From: Intestinibaculum porci
Lineage (GTDB): Bacteria; Bacillota_I; Bacilli_A; Erysipelotrichales; Coprobacillaceae
Direction of reading: 5' to 3'
Assembly: GCF_003925875.1 (NCBI RefSeq)
Contig: NZ_AP019309.1
Span: 124,001-188,000, forward strand
Length of the DNA stretch: 64,000 nt
Under the pieces are notes generated by a model, which saw only the letters and a program-made list of their open reading frames with translations, had not been told where the DNA came from and did not search any database. How positions within the stretch are numbered: the first letter of the stretch is position 1; every line of letters begins with the position of its first letter. Made by a program: the position numbers and the translations under genes. Shown one piece after another: positions 7,697 through 17,365 of the stretch.

Positions 7697-7720
7697 AAAA
7701 GGGCCTTTGCCCTTTTTATT
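7696..7720. terminator. intrinsic terminator after feo locus
   Basis: AAAAAGGGC and GCCCTTTTT with a 4-base loop CTTT. T-runs occur on both strands, so it works in both directions. Confidence 0.85.
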
Positions 7721-7732
7721 TTGCGTTCATAT

Positions 7733-7764
7733 AAAAGAAAACGGATGTGCAGCGACACATCCGT
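7733..7764 (-). terminator. intrinsic terminator after rubrerythrin
   Basis: On the minus strand ACGGATGTG and CACATCCGT pair around a 6-base loop, followed by TTTTCTTTT. It lies just past the rubrerythrin stop codon. Confidence 0.8.
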
Positions 7765-7772
7765 AAAGGTGA

Positions 7773-8342
7773 TTATTCACCGAAATATCTCTTTAATAAG
7801 CCAGCGAAAGCTTTGCCATGACGCGCTTCATCTCTCGCCATTTCATGAACAGTGTCATGGATTGCGTCTAAGTTAAGAGCTTTAGCACGTTTAGCTAAAT
7901 CAGTTTTGCCAGCGGTAGCACCGTTTTCAGCTTCAACACGTACTTCAAGGTTATGCTTAGTAGAATCAGAAACAACTTCACCTAATAATTCAGCGAATTT
8001 AGCAGCGTGTTCTGCTTCTTCATGAGCAGCTTTTTCATAGTATAAACCAACTTCTGGGTAACCTTCTCTAAAAGCGACACGAGACATTGCTAAATACATA
8101 CCAACTTCTGAACATTCACCTTCAAAGTTAGCTCTTAAATCATTCTTGATATCTTCAGGAACATCTTTAGCTACGCCAACAACATGTTCTGCAGCCCAAG
8201 TTAATTCACCTTCAACAGGAACGAATTTATCTTTTGGCTGATGGCAAGTTGGACAAGTCCAAGTATCAGGCAAATCAGCGAATTTTACTCCTTCTTTTTC
8301 TTCGTCATAAATATGACCACATACAGTACATCTAAATTTCAT
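7773..8342 (-). CDS. rubrerythrin with N-terminal rubredoxin domain (reverse rubrerythrin type)
   Basis: A 189-residue peroxide and oxygen detoxification enzyme of anaerobes. An N-terminal rubredoxin-like domain carries CTVCG and CPTCH iron-ligand pairs. The diiron four-helix ferritin-like domain follows, with the ligand segments [19 protein letters not shown] and [11 protein letters not shown]. The rubredoxin module precedes the diiron domain, the reverse of classical Rbr, as in the oxygen-induced clostridial proteins. The ATG at 8342 is preferred because an upstream in-frame GTG overlaps the AAAGGTG ribosome site. A separate rubredoxin gene lies divergently. Confidence 0.9.
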   Translation of the reverse strand: MKFRCTVCGHIYDEEKEGVKFADLPDTWTCPTCHQPKDKFVPVEGELTWAAEHVVGVAKDVPEDIKNDLRANFEGECSEVGMYLAMSRVAFREGYPEVGLYYEKAAHEEAEHAAKFAELLGEVVSDSTKHNLEVRVEAENGATAGKTDLAKRAKALNLDAIHDTVHEMARDEARHGKAFAGLLKRYFGE

Positions 8343-8561
8343 TTTATTACACACCTTTCTTTAGATTTGAACTCTATATATACATTATGATGAATTGATG
8401 AAAGCGATTCAAGCACTTTCAAACTTCATCATTTTTTTCTTCCTGAGCTCTTCTATGGCTCTATCATAGCACTGTTTTCACGATATGTAAATAGGAATCA
8501 TTACTATTTGTTAAAATTTCTGTAAAGCCTTTGTAAAAAATCGAGAGTATGCGTATTTGTA

Positions 8562-8590
8562 TTGAAAAAGTGTCTTTGAAATGCTATTGT
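8562..8590 (+). promoter_or_regulatory. rubredoxin promoter
   Basis: TTGAAA (8562-8567), 17-base spacer, TATTGT (8585-8590). It lies 43 bases before the rubredoxin start in the 290-base divergent region shared with rubrerythrin. No clear PerR or Rex box was seen. Confidence 0.6.
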
Positions 8591-8632
8591 GTTAATAGGA
8601 AATTTTCCTAAAAGCTAAGGAGGTACAAAAAT

Positions 8633-8749
8633 ATGAAATGGGTTTGTACAGTATGTGGCTACGTTTACGAAGGTGACGAATTACCTGAAGACTATGTATG
8701 TCCAGTATGTGGCGTAGGCGCTGATCAGTTCGAAAAAGTAGAAGAATAA
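8633..8749 (+). CDS. short rubredoxin (38 aa)
   Basis: A 38-residue iron protein with an AAGGAGG ribosome site nine bases before the ATG. It has both ligand pairs, CTVCGY at residues 5-10 and CPVCG at residues 23-27. It lacks the 10-15 residue central stretch of ordinary 52-residue rubredoxins, so it equals the minimal rubredoxin-like module fused to rubrerythrins. It probably passes electrons to the adjacent rubrerythrin. The gene has its own promoter and terminator, which argues for a genuine expressed protein. Confidence 0.85.
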   Translation: MKWVCTVCGYVYEGDELPEDYVCPVCGVGADQFEKVEE

Positions 8750-8755
8750 GATAAG

Positions 8756-8784
8756 AAGTCATTCCCTTGGGGAATGGCTTTTTA
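8756..8784 (+). terminator. intrinsic terminator after rubredoxin
   Basis: GTCATTCCC (8758-8766) pairs with GGGAATGGC (8770-8778), followed by five T. Confidence 0.85.
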
Positions 8785-8829
8785 TAGTATTTATCATGGT
8801 TTTCGATTATAATAAAAGAGGGTGATCAT

Positions 8830-9312
8830 ATGAAAAAAATTCTCATTTTGATATTATCAGTCTTTCTCCTAGCCGGCTGCGGCTCATCTAAGAAGACAAC
8901 AAAAAAGACAAAAACAGAGAGCAGTTTAAAGCTCTCAGATGTTTATAATAAACGTTACATGCAGGATGAAATCCTTTATGTGAATAAAGATCAGTACAGT
9001 GATAAAAAGTCTGCTTATGACCCTGAACTGGTGTATGTTATCAGTCCGAAAAGTATTATCTTTGAAACGAATCTGAAGTATTCCTCAGTGACTTATAAGA
9101 GTGCTAAGCTCACAGATTCAGACAAAGAAATGATCGGTGATGTAAAGAAAAAGTATACCGTTTATACGAAGGGCTCAGCCTTGGGAATGACCATATTGTT
9201 GGGGAGTAAGAAGCTCTATATTGCCAATAATACGTTAGATCAAAAGGGGTATACCTATGTGGCTTCTTTAAAAGAAATCACGGAAACTTCTAAAAATAAC
9301 AAAAAGAATTAA
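8830..9312 (+). CDS. putative lipoprotein of unknown function
   Basis: A 160-residue protein with a lipoprotein signal peptide: MKKILILILSVFLLAGC with lipobox LAGC and Cys at residue 17. A Ser/Lys/Thr-rich linker follows, then about 110 residues of alternating polar and hydrophobic strands suggesting a small beta-rich domain. It would be anchored to the outer face of the membrane. GAGGGTGATCAT provides the ribosome site. I do not recognise the domain, and neighbours give no functional clue. Confidence 0.7.
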   Translation: MKKILILILSVFLLAGCGSSKKTTKKTKTESSLKLSDVYNKRYMQDEILYVNKDQYSDKKSAYDPELVYVISPKSIIFETNLKYSSVTYKSAKLTDSDKEMIGDVKKKYTVYTKGSALGMTILLGSKKLYIANNTLDQKGYTYVASLKEITETSKNNKKN

Positions 9313-9353
9313 CTTTGTTCGTATTAAGAGAAATAAAAATTTTAAAAAAGTTG

Positions 9354-9382
9354 TTGACATTCAAAAAAGACGAATGTATTAT
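9354..9382 (+). promoter_or_regulatory. arg operon promoter
   Basis: Perfect TTGACA (9354-9359), 17-base spacer and TATTAT (9377-9382), placed so that transcription starts at the 5' end of the T-box leader. Confidence 0.85.
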
Positions 9383-9388
9383 AGGGCC

Positions 9389-9622
9389 ATACAAACAAAG
9401 CGATGAACGAGATTAGTATCTTAGTCCTACCTCTAGCGAGGCGGTACAGAGTGGAAGGCCGCTAGGAAAAACTAGGAGAATCGCCCTCGTGAGTGTCTGT
9501 TGGAACTTGAGTATAACAGAACGTTTCGTCTACGTTACAGACATTGAGGTGGATGTTTTTAAGCATCAACTAGAGTGGTACCGCGTTTATTCGACGTCTC
9601 TAATTTTAGAGACGTCTTTTTT
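9389..9622 (+). promoter_or_regulatory. T-box riboswitch, arginine (CGC) specifier
   Basis: Stem I has the GATGAACGAG start with the AGTA loop-E half and the AGCGAGGCGG distal motif. The opposing GAA of loop E (9478-9480) is followed by one base and then CGC (9482-9484), an arginine codon. The T-box AGAGTGGTACCGCG is at 9572-9585. The terminator GACGTCTCTA/TAGAGACGTC with T-run is at 9593-9622. Uncharged tRNA-Arg should stabilise the antiterminator and switch on the arginine operon. Confidence 0.9.
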
Positions 9623-9723
9623 GTATATGAAGGAGGCAATGATCATGAAATCACGGCGAAAGGACTTTAATCATTTATAAACCAAAAAACAAAAAAATTA
9701 ACACATTTAAGGAGATTAGAAAT

Positions 9724-10938
9724 ATGGAAAAGAAATTTAATAAAGTAGTTTTAGCTTATAGTGGTGGATTAGATACATCAATTATTATCGCATGGTTAAA
9801 AGAAACCTATGGCTGTGAAGTTATTGCCGTAAGCGCTAACGTTGGCCAGGCTGATGAATTAGAAGGTCTGGAAGCGAAAGCTTTAGCCACAGGTGCTTCT
9901 AAATATATTGAATTAGACTTAAGAAAAGAATTTGTGGAAGATTTCATCTTCCCAGCCATCAAAGCGAACGCTAAATATGAAGGCAAATACTTATTAGGGA
10001 CTTCTCTGGCAAGACCAATCATTGGCAAGAAGTTAGTCGAAGTCGCGAAAGCAGAAGGGGCAGATGCAATCTGCCATGGCTGCACTGGTAAAGGAAATGA
10101 TCAGGTCAGATTCGAATTAGCGATCAAAGCCTTTGCGCCTGATATGCCAATCATCGCACCATGGAGAGTATGGGATATCAAATCTAGAGATGATGAGATT
10201 GATTATGCCGAAGCAAGAAAAATCCCTCTAAAAATCAACAGAGAAACCAACTACTCTAAAGATAAAAACTTATGGCACTTATCCCATGAAGGATTAGATC
10301 TGGAAAACCCAGCGAATGAACCTAAATATGATGAAATCTTAGAATTAGGTGTATCACCAGAAAAAGCACCTGATACCCCAACTTATGTCACAATTACTTT
10401 TGAAAAAGGGATCCCTGTAGCTCTTGATGGAGAAAAGATGGATGGTGTGACATTAATTGAAAAGCTGAATAAAATCGGCGGGGCAAACGGCATCGGTATT
10501 ATCGATATGGTGGAAAACAGATTAGTCGGGATGAAATCAAGAGGTGTTTATGAAACCCCAGGCGGAACTATTTTATATCAGGCTCATCAGGACTTAGAAG
10601 AAATCACCGTTGATAAATATACAGCGCACTTTAAACAGAAAGTATCCTTAGAATTAGCTGATATCTTATATAACGGTTACTGGTATTCTCCATTAACCGA
10701 AGCGATCAATGCATTTGTCGATAAGACACAGGAAAACGTTAATGGCGATGTCAAATTAAAATTATACAAAGGCAATATTATTGAAGCAGGAATGACTTCA
10801 CCAACATCATTATATAGTGAACAGACGGCATCATTTGGTGAAGATGACGATTACAACCAGGCTGATTCAGCAGGCTTCATTAACTTATATGGCTTACCAA
10901 TCAAGATGATTGCGAAAGCTAAAGAAGGATCATTATAG
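9724..10938 (+). CDS. argG: argininosuccinate synthase
   Basis: A 404-residue cytoplasmic enzyme that joins citrulline and aspartate using ATP. The PP-loop AYSGGLDTS is at the N-terminus, followed by family blocks [36 protein letters not shown] and, near the C-terminus, [20 protein letters not shown]. Length is standard. AAGGAG lies before the ATG. It is the first gene of the T-box controlled operon, with argH 12 bases downstream. Confidence 0.97.
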   Translation: MEKKFNKVVLAYSGGLDTSIIIAWLKETYGCEVIAVSANVGQADELEGLEAKALATGASKYIELDLRKEFVEDFIFPAIKANAKYEGKYLLGTSLARPIIGKKLVEVAKAEGADAICHGCTGKGNDQVRFELAIKAFAPDMPIIAPWRVWDIKSRDDEIDYAEARKIPLKINRETNYSKDKNLWHLSHEGLDLENPANEPKYDEILELGVSPEKAPDTPTYVTITFEKGIPVALDGEKMDGVTLIEKLNKIGGANGIGIIDMVENRLVGMKSRGVYETPGGTILYQAHQDLEEITVDKYTAHFKQKVSLELADILYNGYWYSPLTEAINAFVDKTQENVNGDVKLKLYKGNIIEAGMTSPTSLYSEQTASFGEDDDYNQADSAGFINLYGLPIKMIAKAKEGSL

Positions 10939-10950
10939 GAGGTATTCACA

Positions 10951-12330
10951 ATGGCGTTATGGGCTGGAAGATTTTTAAAAGAAATAAATAAAGATGTCAA
11001 TGCATTTAATTCATCATTATCCTTTGACTGCCGCATGTACAAACAGGACATCCGCGGCTCTCTGGCTCATGCCAAGATGCTTTGTAAGCAGGGGATTATC
11101 GATCAGCAGGCTTATGAGGAAATTACTAAAGGCTTAAATGATATCCTTCATGAAATTGAAGAAGGAACCCTGCTTTTTGATCCTAATGCAGAAGATATCC
11201 ATATGTTCATTGAGGCGGAATTAACCAAAAGATATCCCGTCTCAGGGAAAAAATTACATACCGGACGTTCAAGAAACGACCAGGTGGCCTTAGATTTAAG
11301 ACTTTATGTCCATGATGAAATCAAAGAAATCGATCAGTTATTAAAAGAGATGATCAAGGTCTTAACGGATGTGGCTATCCAGCATACGGAAACCATTATG
11401 CCGGGCTATACCCATTTACAGAGAGCTCAGCCAGTGACTTTTGCCCATCATCTGATGGCTTATGCCGAAATGTTTTTAAGAGATATCGATCGTCTTAAAG
11501 ATATCGATAAAAGAGTTTATGTATCACCACTTGGCAGCGGCGCTTTAGCCACCACAACGTATCCTTTAGATCGTCAGTTTACCGCTGAAGAATTAGGGAT
11601 GTATGATATTATGTACAACTCTATGGATGGAGTGAGTGATCGTGACTATGCCATTGAATTTGCGAATGCTTTAGCTCTTATTATGATGCATTTATCAAGA
11701 TTTTCTGAAGAAGTGATCTTATGGTGTTCATGGGAATTTAAGTTCATCGATTTAGATGATGCCTATGCCACGGGTTCATCGATCATGCCACAGAAAAAGA
11801 ATCCGGATATTGCCGAATTAGTCAGAGGGAAAAGCGCACGTGTGATCGGCGATGCGACAACCTTATTAACTATGATGAAAGGTTTACCATTAGCTTACAA
11901 TAAAGATATGCAGGAAGATAAAGAAAACCTTTTCGATGCCATTGATCAGGTGAAACTCTGTTTACCAGTTTTCAAAGATATGATCAAAACAATGACGGTG
12001 CATAAAGAAAAAATGAGAGAAGCAGCGGCCCGCGGCTTCATCAATGCCACTGACTGTGCTGATTACTTAACGAAAAAAGGTGCCGCCTTCAGAGATGCTT
12101 ATAAGGTTACTGGACAGTTAGTCGCTTACTGCATCGATCATCAGTTGACTTTAGAAACATTACCACTAGATGTTTATAAACAGTACAGTGAAAAGTTCGA
12201 TGAAGATGTGTACCAGGCGATCGCTTTAGAGACATGCCTGAAAAACAGACAGGTTATTGGCGGTCCATCACCAGCAGTGGAAAAGAAAAATATTGAAAGA
12301 GTTAAAGCAAAGGTGAGTGCAGATGATTAA
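10951..12330 (+). CDS. argH: argininosuccinate lyase
   Basis: A 459-residue lyase that cleaves argininosuccinate to arginine and fumarate. The fumarase/aspartase superfamily signature GSSIMPQKKNPD with the catalytic Ser is present, as are TGRSRNDQ and the GYTHLQRAQPVTFAHH block. It is normal length. A GGAGG site precedes the ATG. Its last codons overlap the argC start, implying coupled translation. Confidence 0.97.
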   Translation: MALWAGRFLKEINKDVNAFNSSLSFDCRMYKQDIRGSLAHAKMLCKQGIIDQQAYEEITKGLNDILHEIEEGTLLFDPNAEDIHMFIEAELTKRYPVSGKKLHTGRSRNDQVALDLRLYVHDEIKEIDQLLKEMIKVLTDVAIQHTETIMPGYTHLQRAQPVTFAHHLMAYAEMFLRDIDRLKDIDKRVYVSPLGSGALATTTYPLDRQFTAEELGMYDIMYNSMDGVSDRDYAIEFANALALIMMHLSRFSEEVILWCSWEFKFIDLDDAYATGSSIMPQKKNPDIAELVRGKSARVIGDATTLLTMMKGLPLAYNKDMQEDKENLFDAIDQVKLCLPVFKDMIKTMTVHKEKMREAAARGFINATDCADYLTKKGAAFRDAYKVTGQLVAYCIDHQLTLETLPLDVYKQYSEKFDEDVYQAIALETCLKNRQVIGGPSPAVEKKNIERVKAKVSADD

Positions 12331-13357
12331 AGAAGGAATTATAGGGGCTAGCGGATATGCCGGCTGTGAAGTCTTAAGATTATTACTGATGCATCCAGCG
12401 GTGGAAGTAACCGGCGTTGGCGCCCGCAGCTTCCTGGGAAAAAAGGTTTCTGACCTTTATCCTTCTTTCTATAATGTGACGGATTTGACTTATACAACCG
12501 ACGAAGAAGTTATTGCTGGAGCTGATGTGGTGTTTGCCGGATTGCCAGCAGGCATTTCAGAAAAATATGCTAAAGCATGCGTTGAAAGTGGTAAGAAATT
12601 TATCGACTTAGGGGCGGACTTTCGTTTAGAAAAAGAAGAAGACTATATCAAATGGTATGGCAAAGCTTATGAAGACAAGCCTCTGCATGAAAAGCAGGTT
12701 TATGGCTTACCAGAAGTCCATCGTGAAGAGATCAAAAAGGCCAGCATTATCGGGAATCCCGGCTGTTATCCGACAACCGTGAATTTAGGACTCTATCCAT
12801 TATTAAAACATCATCTCAATGCGGGGACAAAAGTGATTATCGATAGCGCTTCGGGAACGACTGGCGCAGGGAAAAAACTGACCGAAGATACCCACTTTAC
12901 CAAGACCAATGAATCTTATCATCCTTATAAAGCAGGGAATCACCGTCATACGCCAGAAATGGAACAGGAATTATCTCATATGGCTGATGAAAAGATTCAA
13001 GTGACTTTTGTTCCACATCTTTTACCAGTTAATCGCGGGATCGTTTCTACAATTTATATCCCCGTCAAAGAGAATCTCACATTAGAAGAGATTCATCATA
13101 TCTATACAGATACTTATAAAGATGAACAATTTGTCCGTGTTCTTCCATTAGGAATGAATGCTGATCTCAAATTTGTGACCTATACGAATTACTGCAATAT
13201 CTCTTTACATATGGACGCGCGTGACCATACCCTGATCATCGCTTCAACCATTGATAATATGGTAAAGGGAACAGCAGGTCAGGCTATTCAGAATATGAAC
13301 CTGATGTTTGGTTTAAAAGAAAATACCGGACTCAACTTTGTTGGTCCGTCGTTCTAA
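12323..13357 (+). CDS. argC: N-acetyl-gamma-glutamyl-phosphate reductase
   Basis: A 344-residue NADPH-dependent reductase of arginine synthesis. The N-terminal nucleotide motif GASGYAGCEVLRLL and the active-site GNPGCYPT with catalytic Cys (near residue 146) are clear, with the conserved HRHTPEMEQEL histidine segment. The ATG at 12323 is preferred over the GTG at 12317, since AAAGGTGA is correctly spaced for it. It overlaps argH by 8 bases. Confidence 0.95.
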   Translation: MIKEGIIGASGYAGCEVLRLLLMHPAVEVTGVGARSFLGKKVSDLYPSFYNVTDLTYTTDEEVIAGADVVFAGLPAGISEKYAKACVESGKKFIDLGADFRLEKEEDYIKWYGKAYEDKPLHEKQVYGLPEVHREEIKKASIIGNPGCYPTTVNLGLYPLLKHHLNAGTKVIIDSASGTTGAGKKLTEDTHFTKTNESYHPYKAGNHRHTPEMEQELSHMADEKIQVTFVPHLLPVNRGIVSTIYIPVKENLTLEEIHHIYTDTYKDEQFVRVLPLGMNADLKFVTYTNYCNISLHMDARDHTLIIASTIDNMVKGTAGQAIQNMNLMFGLKENTGLNFVGPSF

Positions 13358-13368
13358 GGAGGCTTTCT

Positions 13369-14586
13369 ATGCAGGAAATAGAAGGTGGCGTCACCGCGCC
13401 GCTTGGCTTTAAAGCCAATGGCGTAATCGCCAATATCAAAGGGCACAATACAACAAAAAAAGATTTAGCAGCGATCGTTTCTCAGGTACCTTGTACCTGC
13501 GCTGCTACTTATACTCAGAATAAAGTCAAAGGAGCCCCTTTGACAGTTACTAAGAAACATTTAAAAAATGGTCAGGCACAAGCTATTATCTGTAATAGCG
13601 GGAATGCGAACACCTGTAACGCTAATGGGATTGAAATAGCGGAAGGTGCCTGTGATTTACTCGCTAAAGAATTACATATGGATCCATCAGATGTTGTCGT
13701 GGCATCAACCGGTGTCATCGGTCAGCCGATGACTTTAGATCCTTTTGAAAAACATATTCATGAACTTGTCTCAGGTCTAAAAGAAGATGGTTCTGATGAT
13801 GCGGCTAATGCCATTATGACAACTGATACCCATAAAAAAGAATATGCCGTTGCTTTCAAGATTGGTGATACGACATGTCATATCGGTGCCATTGCCAAGG
13901 GTTCTGGAATGATCCATCCGAATATGGCGACGATGTTAGCGTTTGTCACATCGGATGTGGATATCTCACGTGAGATGTTAGAAATGATGGTTCATGATGT
14001 CGTTAATGATACCTTTAATATGGTTTCTGTTGATGGTGATACCTCGACGAACGATATGTTAGTCGTTATGTGTAATGGTTTAGCTGACAATAAAAAGATT
14101 GTCATCAAAGATAAGCATTATCAGATTATGAAGGAAGCTCTTTATTATATTTGTGAATCATTATCAAAAGGGATTGCAAAAGATGGCGAAGGAGCTACCA
14201 AACTGCTGACCTGCAATACCCATAATGCGCGCACTTTGCATGATGCGAAGACAGTTGCTAAAAGCGTCATCACATCTTCTTTATTCAAAGCGGCGATGTT
14301 TGGCAAAGATGCCAACTGGGGTCGTATCTTATGTGCCATTGGTTATGCCCCAGCGGATATTGATATTACTAAAGTAGAAGTTTCACTCTCAAGTGCGCAG
14401 GGCTCTATTATCGTTTGTAAAAACGGAGCCGGTGTCCCTTTTAGCGAAGGGAAAGCCTTAGATATCTTAAGCGAAGATGAAATTGTCATTGATATCGATC
14501 TCCATGATGGTGATTATATGGCTACCGCCTGGGGCTGTGATCTGACATATGATTATGTCAAGATTAATGGCGATTATCGAACTTAG
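13369..14586 (+). CDS. argJ: glutamate N-acetyltransferase / amino-acid acetyltransferase
   Basis: A 405-residue self-cleaving Ntn-type enzyme. It moves the acetyl group from N-acetylornithine to glutamate and, in bifunctional forms, also makes N-acetylglutamate from acetyl-CoA. The processing site [14 protein letters not shown], with Thr as the new N-terminal nucleophile, lies near residue 185, and the C-terminal [12 protein letters not shown] block is present. Its presence implies the cyclic acetyl pathway. No argA is in the operon, fitting a bifunctional ArgJ, but that is inference. Confidence 0.95.
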   Translation: MQEIEGGVTAPLGFKANGVIANIKGHNTTKKDLAAIVSQVPCTCAATYTQNKVKGAPLTVTKKHLKNGQAQAIICNSGNANTCNANGIEIAEGACDLLAKELHMDPSDVVVASTGVIGQPMTLDPFEKHIHELVSGLKEDGSDDAANAIMTTDTHKKEYAVAFKIGDTTCHIGAIAKGSGMIHPNMATMLAFVTSDVDISREMLEMMVHDVVNDTFNMVSVDGDTSTNDMLVVMCNGLADNKKIVIKDKHYQIMKEALYYICESLSKGIAKDGEGATKLLTCNTHNARTLHDAKTVAKSVITSSLFKAAMFGKDANWGRILCAIGYAPADIDITKVEVSLSSAQGSIIVCKNGAGVPFSEGKALDILSEDEIVIDIDLHDGDYMATAWGCDLTYDYVKINGDYRT

Positions 14587-14595
14587 GAGGATACT

Positions 14596-15453
14596 ATGGC
14601 AAAACATGCAGTATTAAAAGCAAAAATCTTAGCGGAAGCCGTTCCTTATATTCAGGAATATCATGATAAAATTGTTGTCGTTAAATACGGCGGGAATGCC
14701 ATGGTCAATGAAGTCCTCATTGATAATGTCATCAATGATGTCTGTCTGATGAATTTAGTTGGTATTAAAGTTGTCCTCGTCCATGGCGGAGGACCAGAAA
14801 TCTCTAAAGCCTTAAATAAGATGCATATCGAATCGAAATTCGTCAATGGCTTACGTTATACCGATGAGGAAACGATTGATATCGTTCAGCAGGTCTTAGC
14901 GGGCAAGGTCAATAAGAACCTCGTTAAACGTATTCATACCCACGGTAATAAAGCAGTTGGGTTATCAGGGATTGATAACATGCTGCTAAAAGCAAAAAAG
15001 GTGGAAAGCGCGGATTTAGGCTACGTTGGAGAAGTAGAAGAAGTCCATGCAGAAATTTTGAACGATGTCTTAGATAAAGGTTATATTCCGGTTGTTGCCA
15101 GCGTCGGAATGGATGAAGAAGGACATTCCTATAACATCAATGCCGATACCGCTGCGGCCGCGATCGCCAGTGCGTTAGGTGCTGAAAACTTTGTTGTGGT
15201 TAGTGATATTCCTGGGTTATTACGTGATAAAGAAGATGAGAATTCACTTATCTCCAGCGTCACTATTGATGATGTCCTCAATCTTACCAAGCAAGGCATC
15301 ATTGCTGGGGGCATGATCCCGAAAGTAAAATGCATTACTGATGCCTTGAAAAAAGGCGTCAAGAAAGCGGTTATCATTGATGGTCGTATCCCCCATGCGA
15401 TTATCATTGAAATCTTCTCTGATGAAGGATCAGGAACCCAGTTTATCAAGTAG
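14596..15453 (+). CDS. argB: acetylglutamate kinase
   Basis: A 285-residue amino-acid kinase that phosphorylates N-acetylglutamate. The KYGGNAM phosphate loop, VLVHGGGPEIS substrate loop, NADTAAAAIASALGA and the lysine-bearing GGMIPKVKC segment are visible. The N-terminal helix (LAEAVPYIQEYHDK) is of the kind found in arginine-inhibited hexameric forms. It is the last gene of the operon, which lacks argD, argF and carbamoyl-phosphate synthase; carAB are at 59.5 kb. Confidence 0.95.
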   Translation: MAKHAVLKAKILAEAVPYIQEYHDKIVVVKYGGNAMVNEVLIDNVINDVCLMNLVGIKVVLVHGGGPEISKALNKMHIESKFVNGLRYTDEETIDIVQQVLAGKVNKNLVKRIHTHGNKAVGLSGIDNMLLKAKKVESADLGYVGEVEEVHAEILNDVLDKGYIPVVASVGMDEEGHSYNINADTAAAAIASALGAENFVVVSDIPGLLRDKEDENSLISSVTIDDVLNLTKQGIIAGGMIPKVKCITDALKKGVKKAVIIDGRIPHAIIIEIFSDEGSGTQFIK

Positions 15454-15472
15454 GATGGAAGTCCTACTTTTT
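15450..15472 (+). terminator. intrinsic terminator of arg operon
   Basis: GTAGGA (15450-15455) pairs with TCCTAC (15462-15467), followed by five T. The stem starts inside the argB stop codon. Confidence 0.85.
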
Positions 15473-16524
15473 ATAATGCATCAAGTTCATACTGTAAGAT
15501 AATAAATTCTTTAAAGCGCGGTAAGATAAAAGAAACTTTACCAAAACGTGAGGTATCGATTAAACCTTTTTCTTTTAGACGATTGCGATAGACACTGAAT
15601 TTTTGTGAGGATATATTAATTTGCTGGCGAATTGTCTTAACTAAGTCATCAGGACTATCTGCAATGGCTTTACAAACTAATCGATCCATATCTGATAATT
15701 CACTCCATAATTTTTCATAGGAAGATTCTCTTAGAATCTGATCATAAATAGGCAGGATTTCATCGAGGGTCTGAGCGTCTTGGCGTTCAAAATAAACATA
15801 CCTAATGCCTGAAAGGCAAAAGCGTACCCTTTAGTGAGCTGAGCGAGCTTTAAAGCCTTATGAGTGGGAATTTGAAAAACGGACTGATAAGAAGAAGCCA
15901 TCGCTGAAATATCTAGTGGGGTTGTAAAAATCTTAGGGGCACGGTAGAGAAAAGCTAAAGTCTTCTCGTTTTGTAAATCTGCAATATTTTCATAAAGTCC
16001 GGTTCCTAGGAAAAAAATAGGTAAATTTTCCATCGTGTAGACTTGGAATTGATGGGCAAATTCTACCATTTGAGGTGTATTGATGACTTCGTCGATGGTA
16101 ATCAATACTTTCATTTCTTTTTGGGAGACCGCTTCTAATAATGATTTAAGGTTAAATACGGAATATTCTGGTAAGCTGTTATGGTTCATCTCAGCTTTGA
16201 AGATTCCTAAGTTGATCTCTGCTGAAAAAGATAAATGCAATTGAACAATTGCAGCATACAGTTCATCATAAATAGCTTGCAGGATATCGTGGTGAGGATT
16301 GATCCGTAAGACGATCCAACTGCTATCTTTTTCAAGTTCACTAGCGATTGATGACATCAGTACTGTTTTTCCTGAGCCACGTACACCAGTGATTAGAAAA
16401 AATGTATCCGTAATAGGCGACATCGTGAAAGTTGTGATCACACGATTTCTAAGTTCATATCTTTCAATGAACTCAGGCGGTTTGCGGCCGAAGGAGAGAG
16501 TATATGGATTTTTTTAAATAACAT
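15471..16524 (-). pseudogene. AAA-type ATP-binding protein, broken by two frameshifts
   Basis: The intact parent would be about 350 residues. From the ATG at 16524 (with AAAGGATGG upstream) the frame is lost within nine codons at a run of seven T on the plus strand (16509-16515). The next frame then continues NPYTLSFGRKPPEF and a P-loop GVRGSGKT with a Walker-B-like LITIDE, until a second single-base loss near 15800. The C-terminus resumes in another frame with a winged-helix-like segment (RQQINISSQKFSVYRNRLKEKG). It resembles archaeal-type/DUF234-like ATPases with a C-terminal DNA-binding domain. Both lesions can be explained by one missing base each in T/A-rich runs. Confidence 0.75.
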
Positions 16525-16543
16525 ATCAACCATCCTTTCTGCT

Positions 16544-16623
16544 TTTTATAACCTTTTATAACCTTTTATAACCTTTTATAACTTTATAGAATTTTTATAA
16601 CTTTATAGATATTTTATAACTTA
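16544..16623. repeat. 10-bp tandem repeat upstream of the ATPase pseudogene
   Basis: Three to four perfect units of ACCTTTTATA (about 16551-16580) continue into degenerate 14-20 bp units ending in TTTATAACTT up to 16623. Read on the minus strand it is a run of TATAAAAGGT directly before the ATPase ribosome site. The period is close to one helical turn. Confidence 0.8.
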
Positions 16624-16758
16624 TCTTCTTTTAACGTAAATCAAATGATGTCCATCAAATGAAATATTTTTTTCTAAACTAGGACTTTGATAGTTTTTTT
16701 ATTGTCTATGTATTAAAATAGAGGTAGAGAAAAATATTTAAGCTAGGAGGTGCTTAAA

Positions 16759-17334
16759 ATGACGTATAACATTATTACTATTACCAGAGAGTTTGGCTCC
16801 GGCGGGAGAACCATTGGCAAGGAAATCGCTGATCGCTTAGGCTATAAGTTCTATGATTATGAACTGGTTAAAAAAGCCGCTGAAGAAAGCGGGATGGCTG
16901 AAGATTATATTAAAGATCATGGCGAAGATGCCAGTGGCCGTTCTTTACTTTCTTTTATGTGGAATAATGCCGGCGGGTCTATTTCTGACTTACTGTATAT
17001 CGCTCAGCGTAATGTCATCCGCCAGATTGCCGAAGAAGGGCATTGTGTGATTGTTGGCCGCTGTGCTGATTACATCTTGCGCGAACGAGATGATGTTTTT
17101 AATATCTTCATTCATGCGGATATGGAATTCAAAGAAAAACGCATCGTTGAAAAATATGGCGAAAGAACTGATTCTCCACAGAAGCGTGTCGAAGATAAAG
17201 ACAAAAGACGTATTGCTTACTACAAATACTATACAGGACGTAAGTGGGGCGATGCGAAAAACTATCAGCTGAGTATTGATAGCGGTGCATTTGGCGTGGA
17301 AAAATGTGTCGATACGATTATGAATTTGTTATAA
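16759..17334 (+). CDS. cytidylate kinase-like protein
   Basis: A 191-residue P-loop protein of the Cytidylate_kinase2 family. It has TREFGSGGRTIGKEIADRLGY as phosphate loop, GRCADYILRERDDVFNIFIHA in the core and a lid-like RVEDKDKRRIAYYKYYTGRKWG. It differs from classical Cmk and its substrate has not been firmly set in related annotations. AGGAGG (16745-16750) gives the ATG at 16759 rather than the overlapping GTG at 16750. A DJ-1 family gene follows within 35 bases. Confidence 0.8.
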   Translation: MTYNIITITREFGSGGRTIGKEIADRLGYKFYDYELVKKAAEESGMAEDYIKDHGEDASGRSLLSFMWNNAGGSISDLLYIAQRNVIRQIAEEGHCVIVGRCADYILRERDDVFNIFIHADMEFKEKRIVEKYGERTDSPQKRVEDKDKRRIAYYKYYTGRKWGDAKNYQLSIDSGAFGVEKCVDTIMNLL

Positions 17335-17365
17335 TAAGGATATAAAATTGAAGAAGAAAGGAATG

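Noticed and set aside
9489-9680. Open frame of 63 codons before argG
   Set aside because: It lies across the T-box and its terminator; the RNA structure fully explains the sequence.
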